Assembly: GCA_003254925.1 (NCBI GenBank)
Contig: QANZ01050028.1
Span: 77,153-141,152 of the forward strand
Direction of reading: 5' to 3'
Origin: Chamaecrista fasciculata
Lineage: Eukaryota; Streptophyta; Magnoliopsida; Fabales; Fabaceae
DNA: 64,000 nucleotides
The position numbers were made by a program, and so were the translations under genes. Position 1 is the first letter of the stretch. Each line of letters starts with the position of its first letter. This document shows positions 50,029 through 61,214 of this stretch, piece by piece. The notes below the pieces were generated by a model. It saw only the letters and a program-made list of their open reading frames with translations, was not told the origin of the DNA and did not search any database.

Positions 50029-52078
50029 ATGTGTTGTATCATGATAAGTCAAATTCTTTATAAGAAATTAATCTTAGACAATATAATGTGGGTGTTGATT
50101 AACTTTCATATTCTTAGTTGCGCTTCTAAATGGGTAAATGTAAAGATTTGAGTTCATTGATCATCTTATTATTATTATTGGATGGTACATTGGATGATTA
50201 TATGTGGCGTATTCAGCAGTACCATGTATGCATTTAACATCCACATCATTAATTAGGTCATATAATAGATCTTTTTAAGAGTTAACTATTAGATGTTTGT
50301 TATTATTCATGTATCAATTCGTTTATTTCCATATAATTTTTTTGTTACAAAGCAATCCCCTATGTTTATATATTTTTTATCCTAAACTATTGAATATTAT
50401 CATATTTATTTCGTTTTAACTTCGAATTTAAAGAATCTAAAGCTATAAATTGTTTTTAATGAGTCTTTTATCTATTAAGTTGAGATCAATATCAAAGGAT
50501 ATCAAAGTGGACCCCATAAGTGACTTACTCATTTCATAGTTATATGAATGATATTAGTCATGTTTTTTTTTTATTTAAGGTTAAATTTGATGAGTTTGGA
50601 GTTATAACTATTAGATTTTTTTTTTTTCATATAGTTGGGACTCTAGGTAAACAAGCTAAAAAACACACCTCAAAAGCGAGCTTGTGACCACAAACAAAAA
50701 ATGCATGGCAACAAAAAAATCTAATCTATATATAAAAGACCAAAATGAAATTTTAACCTATATATATATATTGCCATTATTCGCTCTCATAAAACTTTAT
50801 GCTTATCCTAAGTCCTGACCTACCCCTTTTGGCAATGGACACGCGTCACTTTGGTAAGTGGGGCTGATAGCTACTTTTGTTGACTGAATACTCATTACTC
50901 AATACACCAACCAACCTATGTTTTAATTAATAGATAGATAATAGATAAATCATTGGTCACTCAAATGTTTATCCACTTCTACTTTCTCATCATTCCACAT
51001 CTATGTGTCCCATACTCAGTCCTATATAGTCCTATGCAAGCAATCTTGTTATTTTCTTTCTACGGAAGACAAAATTTAAGGGAAAACAAAAAAAAAATCA
51101 GCCACTGAAAATAAACATATATTTGATTAGAGTTGTAGAATTTTAGTATATTAATTCATGCATCCATATTTCAAAAGTCATATCTCTTAACATCTCTTTT
51201 GATGTGGGGCGTTCACTATTTCAATGTTAACAATCCCACTATTATATTCGTTTTTTTTTTTTTGTCTTTAGATATAAGTTATTTAATGAAAGTAGTTTTT
51301 TTTTTTTGTTTTCAAAATGACATTTTAATTTATTGTAAAATATATAGCATCATAAGGAAAACACTAGAAACAATTCATTTATAAATATGGTTATTGTGTT
51401 TTCGATGGAATTTTCTTTTTCTTAAAAGTTAAAAATATAACAATTGACAAATGAGTGAAACTATGAGCAATATGTAATATAGATGAAGAATATTCCCATG
51501 AATAGACAAAATAAATAGAGCCCTATCCAAATAAAGTTGTCATAGTTTTTCATTCAAAGATTCAAGAACAAAAGTCAGTCAAACATAGATGAAAGAGTCG
51601 TGGGAACAATCCCTAAATCTCTGTACACACTTTATATATATGTACACATCACACATGCATGTATAAGTGCAAAATAATGAGTGGAATTTATTATTGAGAT
51701 TCTTTTTTTTATGTGAACTAAGATATTTAGTGCGGATAATAATGACTAATTATTTTATCATAAGTTCTCTATTTTAAAGGTTACTAATTTGATTTGATTA
51801 CAAAACGTTTTTAAACCTAGTGAAAAAATTATTTTACTTTTACTAAGTACCATATCGAATAATTTAGTACAATAAATAAAATTTAAAGTTTTATAAATAT
51901 AGCTAATTTTGTTAAAATATTTTTTTATTATAATTAAATATACGACTCAGATTGAGTTGGAATTAATAAAGATGAAATCACTTAAGTCAAACGAATAATC
52001 CAAAAGCATTTGTTAAAATTATTGGGTAGACGATAATAACTAAAGAGCTCCTAAAATTTATTTTTCTTATTTATGAAA

Positions 52079-52100
52079 CAATAATAATAATAATAATAAT
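52079..52100. repeat. (AAT)n microsatellite
   Basis: About seven AAT units some 330 bp upstream of the NAP start codon. Confidence 0.85.
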
Positions 52101-52159
52101 ATAAATACGCGAGCCTATAAGCGGATGACGCATGTTCTAAGAAGTAGGAATATAGAAGT

Positions 52160-52165
52160 CACGTG
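52160..52165. promoter_or_regulatory. G-box/ABRE upstream of the NAP gene
   Basis: CACGTG within GTCACGTGAGGAC, 266 bp before the start codon, followed by CCAATCAAAG at about 52170. G-boxes are bound by bZIP/ABF and bHLH/PIF factors. NAP-clade genes are induced by ABA and in senescence, so this is a plausible control site (inference). Confidence 0.4.
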
Positions 52166-52425
52166 AGGACCCAATCAAAGCTAAGCACCTCCACAAAACG
52201 ACAAAAATCTTCAAGCATAAAAGCACAGCTCATCCATCTCGTTTCAAAAATTTCAATTTTCAAACTCTTTCATTTCTCTCCAAAACTCCCTAACATCAAG
52301 TGATATTTTGATATTGTTCTTCTTCTTCTTCCCATTGTCTCCGTTTCACCGTTGTTTTGATATTTTGCACCTGGCACACCAAGTGTTTGATATATTGCCT
52401 CTGAGAACCCAAAATCAATTAATTA

Positions 52426-53556
52426 ATGGAGGTTTCAACAAGGTCGTCTGACCTTCCCCCTGGCTTTAGGTTCCATCCCACTGACGAGGAACTCATCGTC
52501 TATTACCTTTGTAATCAAGCCACATCCAAGCCTTGCCCTGCATCCATCATCCCAGAAGTCGATATCTACAAGTTTGATCCATGGCAGTTGCCTGGTATAC
52601 ATACATCCACAAATATTCTTATTTCTCTTTCTTTGTTGCTCTAGATGTATAAACATGTTTTGGTATAGACTCTGTCACTAATCCGTATGATTATAGTGGG
52701 AGAGTCTATTAATGGGTTAGTTGGATTTACAATATGGTTATGTGAATAGGTTTTTTGTGGTTCATGAATCTTGAATTGTGATGGATTGATTGATCGATGA
52801 TGCAGAGAAAGCAGAGTTTGGGGAGAATGAATGGTATTTCTTCAGCCCACGAGACAGGAAGTACCCAAATGGGGTGAGGCCAAACAGAGCCACTGTGTCT
52901 GGGTACTGGAAGGCCACTGGCACAGACAAAGCCATCTATAGTGGTGGTAAGCATATTGGGGTCAAGAAAGCTCTTGTCTTTTACAAGGGTAGGCCCCCAA
53001 AGGGCATTAAAACTGATTGGATCATGCATGAGTATCGCCTTATTGGATCAAAGAGACAACCCACCAAGCACATGGGCTCCATGAGAGTAAGCCATCATCA
53101 TCACTTTTTTTTTTTTATGATTTTTCAAGTTTCAATATTGATTGCTCTGTGTGTTGATTGACGTTTAATTTCCTCTGGCTATATCAGCTGGATGATTGGG
53201 TGCTGTGTAGGATCTACAAGAAGAAGAACATAGCAAAAGGATTTGATTTGAAGGAGGAGGAATTATACACAGAAGCATCCCAGATGAACAATATAACAGC
53301 AGTGAATGAGAGTAATGATGAACAGACACAACAAATGATGATGATGAAATTCCCTAGGAATTGCTCACTCACTCATCTTCTGGACATGGAATACTTGCCT
53401 CCAATCTCACAACTTCTCTCTGATGCTTCATATAACTCAACCTTTGACTACCAAATTAACTCTGCTTATAATAACGCTTCTGGTGGCAATGGAAATATAA
53501 GCTTTGAAATGCCTAACCATTATTATGCACCATCATCAACCAGCCAATGGTTATGA
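52426..53556 (+). CDS. NAP: NAC transcription factor, NAP (NAC029) clade
   Basis: Three exons (52426-52594, 52806-53086, 53188-53556) give 272 aa, the usual length for the clade. All five NAC subdomains are present: [19 protein letters not shown] (A), [16 protein letters not shown] (B), [19 protein letters not shown] and [15 protein letters not shown] (C), [19 protein letters not shown] (D) and [13 protein letters not shown] (E). Intron positions are those conserved in NAC genes. The C-terminal part has the clade motif [15 protein letters not shown]. The start [15 protein letters not shown] parallels Arabidopsis NAP (MEVTSQSTLPPGFR). NAP proteins are nuclear activators promoting leaf senescence, chlorophyll loss and ABA responses. 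The variable tail is Asn-rich with the ending SSTSQWL. The gene appears intact. Confidence 0.95.
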
Positions 53557-53636
53557 TTCAAGTGTCTGATCTGAAAGGGTATCGTTGGGATCAAAAAGAA
53601 AGAGGGTTTGGACTTTGGATGATACTTGGATAAATT

Positions 53637-53852
53637 AGGAGTAAATCTATTTTTTAGTCCTTAAATTTGCTTAAAAATGATAATTTAATCCCTAAATATT
53701 GAAAATATAATTTTTATTGCCTGATCTCTTATATGTGAAGACTAAATAATTGATCTTCATAAAAAATTAGAGATCAAAAAATACATTTTCAATATTCAAG
53801 GATTAAATCGTAATTTTGAGATAAATTTAAAGACTGAAAAATTAAATTTCCT
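53637..53852. mobile_element. Foldback MITE just downstream of the NAP stop
   Basis: The left arm (TTTTTTAGTCCTTAAATTTG, then ATAATTTAATCCCTAAATAT) is repeated inverted on the right (ATATTCAAGGATTAAATCGT, then AAATTTAAAGACTGAAAAA). The total is about 216 bp with a short loop. It is non-coding. It starts about 80 bp after the NAP stop codon, so it probably lies in the 3' UTR. Limits are approximate and no target duplication is certain. Confidence 0.65.
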
Positions 53853-56800
53853 CATTGATTAATCGTTCAGAAAATGATATGACGATAATCTTATTAAAGA
53901 ATTGTCCTGAAGATTCTTTAATTTTCCATGAAAAATATATTATATATATGTCACAGTAATGGTGGGACTTACAGTGACATCTAATCTGATAGCTCAGATG
54001 ACATCTAATTTTGAACACAAGAACGACCTTATTGGCTCTTTTAATTTAAGTGCACAAATCTGGAAGTACCTTCCTTTTTCTGATACAATTCATCAAGTCT
54101 AAATGCTCAACATGGCATCATAGTATAATATTTAAAAAGGGAAAACAAAGAAAACAAAGCAAAATGGTGAGGTCATGTTTTTGGAAGCATTTGAAGCCTA
54201 ATATGGTTAAACAACCCGCTTAACCTGCGTTGAGATTATTATAATAATTTGGGATAATGAAGGATATAATTGAGGAACACTACAAAACAAGTCAATAATG
54301 GAAACCAAAGCGTGCAATAATTTTAATCAACTATTCGTCCTTGTGTTGTACTATGTCTATGTGTTGCTTCCTTATCCAAAAAGGTAATAACTACAAGCAT
54401 TCAAATAATATTAATAACTAATTAGTCTCTTACAAGTTACAACATAATAGACATATGGGCATTCTATTTATTGTCTTACCGCATTTTAAACATAATTATT
54501 TTCAGTAAAAAATACTTGTTAAAAATTAAGAGATACTGAGATAGTATCAAATGCTCATATATAATTTACTAGCCGTGTGAAAAGCAAAATAAAATGAGGC
54601 GTTTGTTTAGGACACTAGCTTCTGCTACTTCTGCGTGCGCTATATGGTAGGTGGGGCTGAGAATGACATTTTCCATTCCAAAATAAGAGGCATTATGTTC
54701 TCAAGTCAAACATATAGTCATTAGATAGCGTAACATAATTTTGATGTCATCCATTTCTAGTTTGATGGTGGTGATGAATTTTTAATTAATGATTAAATTG
54801 TCAGTACTGTTCATTTTTTAGGAGCTGAGAGCCTAAGACAAAACGATTTAGGGGATATTTGCTATTAGGTAGGTTAAGGACAAGATTACACCAAGGATGC
54901 ATGTGTGAAGCGAAAGTGGATCCTTTACCATACTTTTATTGGTATTGTCTTTACTGTAACAAATTCCAGGCCATTCATTAGATCTAAGGGCTCACACATT
55001 GCCACATGTCTTTGCTGTAACAAAATCCAGGCCATTCATTAAATTTAAGGGATCCTCTACCATACTTTTACTTTTACTGGTATTGTCAGTCATAAATCGC
55101 AATTTGATCTGTAATTTTTTTTTACGTTAATAAAATCACAGTTCATTATGCGATTTTATTTTTAAAAAAAAATTGAAAAACAACGGGTGCCAAGTGGCAC
55201 CCAGAGAATAAATTTTTTTTGGGTGATTGAATTTTTTTTTCTTTTTTTTTTATTATATAAATAAAAAAACCTTCAATTCCCTTTGTGTCCCCCTCCCACC
55301 AAAAGAATCATCTCTCTCTAAATCACAAACCGACCTCACTCATGTCAATGTTATCGTTTTGATTCATATTGATTTTGATTCATTTTTCTCAAAAGACAAC
55401 ACCCAAAAGTAAAATTTGTAATCCTTTTCCTAACCTTTGTTGTGTATGCCTAGGAAGTAGTAGACTATAGGCCAAAAGCCAAAAAATAATAAAACAAAAC
55501 ACTGTGGCATGTATTGAATTAATTATTTGAGTTCATCCATAACTTAATCTTATCCTACACAAATAACGGCGCCAAATTCTGATAACTTCAGCTTTTGCAC
55601 ACTGATAATGCTTCAAAACACGCTTTCTTTCTTTCTTTCACATTACATGCAATGCAACCACTTCTCCTAGATTTCGTGAGGATTGAGAACAAAACTCAGA
55701 ATATTCTTTGATTGATGCAAAAGCTAAGACGAGTTAGGTGGTCAAACTTTACTTTCTTCAAGCCACCATGTATGCTTTCCATTGTATATGTTGATATATA
55801 ATTATGTGTTGGGTGAGAGCGCAACCCACACAAAAAATAAAGGAAGAGGAAATGGAGAAACGAACACAAAACTTTAACGTGGTTTGGTGCCTCAAGACCT
55901 ACTCCACGACCCCCTCTGGGACAAACTTCACTATATATAATTTTTGCACGAAAAAAATTACAAACCCTCCCCAATACACCTATTAAGATTTTTATATAAA
56001 TTGTGGCGTCTTAGAAGCTTATATCTCACTCTTATTTATACAAGCCTCACACCCTCTCATTTTTTATTCCCACCTATGTGGGACTTACAATGAATAAACC
56101 CAACAATATGAGCATGCAGATGCTTCAACATCTGACATATGCTTTGACAATTGATACACATATATATATATATAAACTACCCACGCGTGCCTTTGTTTTA
56201 TAGTTCTATTTTACAAGTTAAAACAGTCATGACATCAGAGTTTTTAGAACTAAAATAGTAAGTGATTCAATTATTGTTGTTCTCTTCAGCATTTTTAATG
56301 CTTACTTGAGGTTTACATAATAGATAATGTAACATAGCCATAATTTTTTAAGAGAAATGGAATGACATAGCTGTCAGATTTTCAAGTTTAAACCAGTCTG
56401 TCAGAGAAAGAAAATAGTACACCACAAGTTCTAGAAAACTCAAATATACGTGGTTCTTTGATCCATGTTCACAGGCCAAAAGTAAGAAAGAGACATAAAG
56501 AATGAAGCTAGTAAATGGAATTAATGAATCAAATATCATTCTTAATTGACATGGATGTTTGTTGTCAAATTCTTTAATAAACATGTGGATAGTTTATAAC
56601 TCAGTTCCTAACTATTGATGATTTGACTCTCTTTTTTTCTTTTTTTCTTTAAAAAAATCAACACAAATCAACTTTACCAATACGTCACAAATGAGCCAAG
56701 CATTTTGAGACACTCAAGACAAGATTTCTCCTTGCAGAAGAAAACATGAATCAGCATGAACAAAATCAAGAATTAGTTAGGAAAAAACATAACATACGTA

Positions 56801-56919
56801 CTATTATTATATACCATTACCAATATGTAAGATTATTTACAGTTCTGTACTCTTAAATATGTTCATACAATAATCATAAAAAAGTCTGAACATCAATTAG
56901 GGACATACTCAAGATCAAG
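53853..56919. other. Intergenic DNA with dispersed repeats
   Basis: No gene supported. A diverged direct duplication lies at 54919-55095: a block with TGTAACAAAATCCAGGCCA and GGATCCTCTACCATAC appears twice about 90 bp apart with parts permuted. At 55805-56100 there is a non-coding segment with GGGTGAGAGCGCAACCCACA, AAACTTTAACGTGGTTTGG and a CCACCTATGTGGGAC end, phrases seen in widespread plant interspersed repeats; its class is unresolved. Confidence 0.4.
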
Positions 56920-59412
56920 CTAGGCAAGTAGTTTCTGCTTGTTTTCTTGCCATTCATTGATGTCAGTGACAATTTTTTCTTGCACTCTTGAATGGAATCC
57001 TGGATATGGCTCATATCCAAATAAAGCTTGGAGACCCTGAAGCAAATGAAATAGCATAAGCATATGGTAAATTTCAAGCAGAAAACTACTCTTGAAAGTG
57101 ATAACAAAAACAAGCCAAGAGAACAATGTGAAGAAAAATATTCAAATTTAAATTAAGGATAATACCTCCAGCAAGACAAAGAAAGGAGCCATCACAAACG
57201 CCTGAACTAGGTTATCCAAAAGAGCAGGCGCTCGTTTCTGTAAAAGCAAAGACGAAAACAAAAAATTAATCTCAGTAACATAAATACATAAACACAATTA
57301 CGTACATAAACATAAAAGTTTATTACCTCAAATACTCCATGCCCAATGAACTGCCCTGTCCAACATACTACCTGAACCACCAGAACAACCTGAAGGCACA
57401 AGGATGTTCAAATTAAAGTAAAAATTGACAAACGAAAGGTTCATGTTCCCAAGAGAATAAAATATAAGATTACAGAGGGGAGCTAGGTAGAAAGCCTTAC
57501 AAAAAGTTAAGACTAAAAATCTATTAAACATTTACAGAGTTTATCCAGGTAGCAAGTTGTGCTATCCCCTAACCTCATAAAATGATAAGGATGGATGAAT
57601 ATAAAAATAACGGTAATCACAATTTTCAAAATACAAGTGAATTTTAATCTAACAATGAAGTCAGAAGTTAGATGGTATTCGCTTTAGTTAAAATATCAGA
57701 ATCTTGGAAAACCTATTTGGGATACCAGTTCGAACCCATGCCGTCAATTCAAGCAAAGAATGCAATAAATTGCATAAACATGAGCGAACTAGTATCTTGG
57801 AAAACCTCTATTGAAGTCTAAGTATAAAGTATTGGACACAGTTAATCTCACTCCTTCCATTCTGTTTATCTCTCCCTTACCTAATCTTTCTTTCTCAAAA
57901 CTTTTCTCCTCTCTCTTTCTGTTTATGCTACAATTTGTATTCCAACATAAAATATCCAATTGAGAAAATGAGGCCTTGTCTATAATTGCTGTGACAACCA
58001 AAAGGTGTATGAATTAAATTTTGGATGTCACAGAATTTCCAAACAAAAGTAATTTATTCATCTATCTGTAATTACCCATTTTTTAACATGGCATGAAGTT
58101 CCTCATTGTACAAACTGGTCTGAATGAGACAACGAACTCATCCATTCCCAGTCCACCACCCTAAACATCACAGGCTAACCAAAATTCATTTGCAAAAGTT
58201 ACTTTATGATATCAAGTTAAAGGCATTGTGGAGAAATATGAATTCTGTGTACTCCAATCTCAAGAATCAGCTTTTCCAGCATGACTCTTCCAAAGATTCA
58301 TATTAGTGGCAGCACAACCCTTTCCATTCTCCCACCATGTAATTAATTATGACCCAATTGCAAGATATACCCTTGAGAATTGAGTCCTACACTACAACAC
58401 TGGTATTCTAACATAGGGTTCCTTCAAAATTTTTTGCTCTCCAATCTTATGTGTCAGCCTTCTAGAGTGTAATTCTTTGATAGCCATCAAAGAGACATAT
58501 AGAAGTATATAGAGTAAGCATATAAATTTGTCCATTAAAATACACAGGTCCAGATTAGACTCTTTCAACTCTCTAAGTCATAAAACCAATATGTCTTGCT
58601 ATTATCTTTATTCTGTTGAAATATAAAATTATTATGTCCATCTTATGTGATGGAATATTACTCTACCCAATATCTGGTGGAATATTACTCTGCCAAATGT
58701 TGTTATGCCCATAACTCTGTAGATTCCTTTTATTTTTCTGAGTTAAATATTCATTGTACAGGTGTATATAAACACTAATTGATTCATTAATAAAGAGGGT
58801 TAGTATTGCCTCATATATTTCAGTGTGTATTATCTTCTACCTACTCATATTTTTTGCCATGACTTATCATAGCCATTTTTGGCTATCTTCAACTTGGTCT
58901 AGAACTTTGCTTCATCTCTGTATGAGAATTTAACATATTGCTTCTTCAACTTTTCAAGCCTAAATTAAACTTTAGGTATTGAATTGTCAATTGGTGTATG
59001 TTTGGGCACCAAATTGTATGTATTGAATAATCAATAAAATAAAAAATTAAATTACCTTCCAAGCGAGAGAGAACCCTAGTTGGGTAGCAATGAGGCTACT
59101 ACCCACCCAACAAAATGCACAGAGCAGAGCAGCCAAGGAGCCAGATTTCAGATCCAAAGTAGCGTAAAAGACCGAATAGATAAGAGCAACCAGAAATCCA
59201 AGATTCCAAACCAAAACGACGTCGTAGCCGAATAGGGAGAACTCGCAATTAGGGATGTCGAAGAACATAGGGGTAAAATAGAGAAGAAGAAGAGCAGAGA
59301 AGAAAATAGGCCAAACGAAGATCGCGTGGATCGCTACGTTGATGGGATTGCTATGGTAAGCACCGTAGAATGCAAAATGCTTCTCAAAATCGAACAATCC
59401 AATCCGCCCCAT
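56920..59412 (-). CDS. DUF962/Mpo1-like ER membrane protein
   Basis: Four exons (59412-59056, 57389-57327, 57237-57166, 57036-56920) give 202 aa, the usual size of the family. The protein starts MGRIGLFDFEKHFAFYGAYH. Yeast Mpo1 is an iron-dependent dioxygenase that shortens 2-hydroxy fatty acids from phytosphingosine breakdown at the ER; metal binding uses conserved histidines. Here the candidates are His20 and His29 in YHSNPINVAIH and His136 in GQFIGHGVFEKRAP. Hydrophobic segments lie at about 30-50, 65-85 and 95-118, consistent with a multi-pass membrane protein. The C-terminal GYEPYPGFHSRVQEKI block is also family-typical. The start codon chosen is the ATG giving MGRIGLF; an upstream in-frame ATG adding 28 residues lacks family support. 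Enzyme activity in this plant is inference. Confidence 0.92.
58614..58847 (+). repeat. Possible short solo LTR or TRIM in Mpo1-like intron 1
   Basis: A 234-bp block from TGTTGAAATA to CTACTCA has LTR-like order: TGTATATAAAC (TATA, 58760s), AATAAAG (58790s) and a terminal CA. The flanks TATTC and TATTT match at four of five bases. Inside, GGTGGAATATTACTCT is duplicated. No partner copy is in the window, so this is tentative. Confidence 0.35.
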
Positions 59413-59982
59413 CGATTGAATCTTTGAAGTTTGAACCAGTAATTGAATAATGAGGGGTTTTTCTGTTTTATTGTACCAATGTGAGTGAGAAATCACAGGG
59501 TGATTGATAGAAATAGGAAGATGAAGGTGAAAAGATTGTGTGGTTTCATGAGATTTTCATGGATGAGGCTGGAAACGTATAAAAACGGGAATGAATACGA
59601 TTGCGATACGATAAATCAAATGCAACAGTAAAATTGGGAAAATTGATTAGATGAAATGGTGGAAGGAGGAGGTAAGCTGTTTTAAATGTTGTTGTTTTGT
59701 TGTTGGTGGTTCAGAAAATGACTGAAGCTAAACAGGGAAGACAAGTTGAGGATGATACACTTCACAATTTCTATTCAGTATTCACCATCAAAGTTGGCCA
59801 TGGAAGATATTTCATATTTGCCTATAAAAGGACAATTTTTCTTTTCCTTTTTTAAAATCTTTTTAATATATGATGGTATTTGATAGTATTTGAAATTGTA
59901 ATTTTAAAAATTGAGTACACACATTATCACCTTTATAAATGTTCTCTTTAGAAATCATTACCAAAAATATATGTTTTCTTTA
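59413..59982 (-). promoter_or_regulatory. Upstream region of the Mpo1-like gene
   Basis: Likely 5' UTR and promoter of the minus-strand gene. No clear TATA or named element is identified. No other gene is seen before the foldback element. Confidence 0.35.
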
Positions 59983-59991
59983 TAAATTTTA
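59983..59991. repeat. Left 9-bp target site duplication
   Basis: TAAATTTTA, repeated exactly at 60558-60566. Confidence 0.85.
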
Positions 59992-60557
59992 GGCAAAACA
60001 CCCTTTCGTGCCCCTAACGTTTGCGGTGATTTTCAGTTATACCCCTAACGTTTCATTTGTGTCAGTTGTGCCCCCAATGTGAAACGTTAGTTTCAATTAT
60101 GCCCCCAATTTCAATCATCCACAAAAACAAACACCATTTTTGCACGATTTGAGCTCGATTTTGATCAGATTTCATATGGGTTTTAATTTTCGGACATCAC
60201 AAACTTGATTCCTTGGATCAATTTCAAAGATTAAGTTTAAAATAGCCCCAAATCCGAAGAAAATCGGACCCGATGAACCCCAAAAAGACCAAAACGAAAT
60301 GCAGCAAAACGAAGCATTTTTCTCAAAATTTCCATGTGCAAAATAATCCTTAGGAGTCAAAAATGAGTACCCATATGAAATCTGATCAAAGCCGAGCTCA
60401 AATCGTGCGAAAATGGTGTTTTTTTTGTGGATGATTGAAATTGGGGGCATAATTGAAACTAACGTTTCACATTGGGGGCACAACTGACACAAATGAAACG
60501 TTAGGGGCATAACTGAAAATCACCGCAAACGTTAAGGGCACGAAAGGGTGTTTTGCC
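59992..60557. mobile_element. Mutator-like foldback element, second family
   Basis: 566 bp with arms of about 190 bp (59992-60182 and 60368-60557) around a 185-bp loop. It begins GGCAAAACACCCTTTCGTGC and ends with the inverse, GGGTGTTTTGCC. Arms contain CCCCTAACGTTT / TGCCCCCAATGTG units, and the inner arms GCACGATTTGAGCTCG pair with CGAGCTCAAATCGTGC. A 9-bp duplication TAAATTTTA flanks it exactly. There is no transposase; the minus frame in the loop and right arm is not a gene. Confidence 0.87.
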
Positions 60558-60566
60558 TAAATTTTA
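60558..60566. repeat. Right 9-bp target site duplication
   Basis: TAAATTTTA, identical to 59983-59991. Confidence 0.85.
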
Positions 60567-60800
60567 AAATTTCAAATTATCTTCAAATACTAAAATAGGG
60601 AATTGTTTCAAAAATCAAAACCCATCAAATGTGATACATTACACGTGATCTATCTAACTAGTTTAAATGGTGATTGTTGTCTTTGCTGCTGATTTGTTGC
60701 TTAGCTTTGGCTATTTAGTTTGGTCTGCTGTTGGTTTTTTTTTTTTGGNTTTTTTTTTTTTTGGTTGTTCTCCTTTTTACATTTGTGTTTGTATGGTTCT
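60567..60800. other. Spacer with an ambiguous T-tract
   Basis: A long T-tract with one N at 60749. No gene is supported. The five bases before the LTR, GTTCT (60796-60800), would be the left target duplication of the gypsy element; the right copy lies outside the window. Confidence 0.45.
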
Positions 60801-61199
60801 TGATACAAATGACGTGGCTGGGGAGTCTTCAACGGCTGATGTGGAGGCCACAGGGACTTCAGGAAATAATGAAGATGTGGAGTCGCTGGGCAAACGTCTT
60901 ACACGAGCGCCAGTTTGGACCAACGATTATATCATGGGCTAGTGCTTAGCTGTCATGCCGTTGGGATGGGTTGAAGAGTTGTTTTCTGTTAGACTTGGCT
61001 GTTCAGTTTGTTAGTCGACTTTATATTGTGTATTGTGATTCATTTTAGAGATTAGATAATATTTTGGATGTGTTTTGGAGTGTGTACCCAACTCGAATAG
61101 GGGCATTCGATTCTGTATATTTTCCTTAGGGAATCTGATACTTCTCCTTCATCAATTTCATCTCTATCTTTTCATACTTTTCCTGTGGAACTCATATCA
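60801..61199 (+). repeat. 5' LTR of the second gypsy element
   Basis: Begins TGATACA and ends ATATCA (TG...CA), 399 bp. Like the LTRs of the other copy it carries a short coding tail (ending APVWTNDYIMG and a stop at about 60942), although the rest of the LTR has diverged strongly. Confidence 0.85.
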
Positions 61200-61200
61200 T

Positions 61201-61214
61201 TGGTGCTTTCATTG
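61201..61214 (+). promoter_or_regulatory. Primer-binding-site-like block of the gypsy element
   Basis: TGGTGCTTTCATTG begins one base after the LTR and is identical in the copy at 12.25 kb. A PBS starting TGG pairs with the CCA end of a tRNA; I cannot say which tRNA. Confidence 0.55.

Larger units (their letters stand above)
48080..52159. other. Long intergenic region between RSA1 and NAP genes
   Basis: No gene is supported. Contents: a GC-rich hairpin with TCP-like sites (48913-48953), a (TA)n run at 49031-49056, a partial GTGTCC-type MITE at 49950-50028 and an (AAT)n run at 52079-52100. The remainder is AT-rich. Short frames (for example near 49509-49769 and 51199-51384) show no domains. 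Confidence 0.45.

Noticed and set aside
59413-59496. 28-residue N-terminal extension of the Mpo1-like protein
   Set aside because: An upstream in-frame ATG exists, but family members begin at MGxxGLFDxEKHF.
60667-60949. 91-codon plus frame crossing the N at 60749 and ending in the LTR
   Set aside because: The first part is a T-tract and the second is the LTR-encoded pol tail; not one gene.
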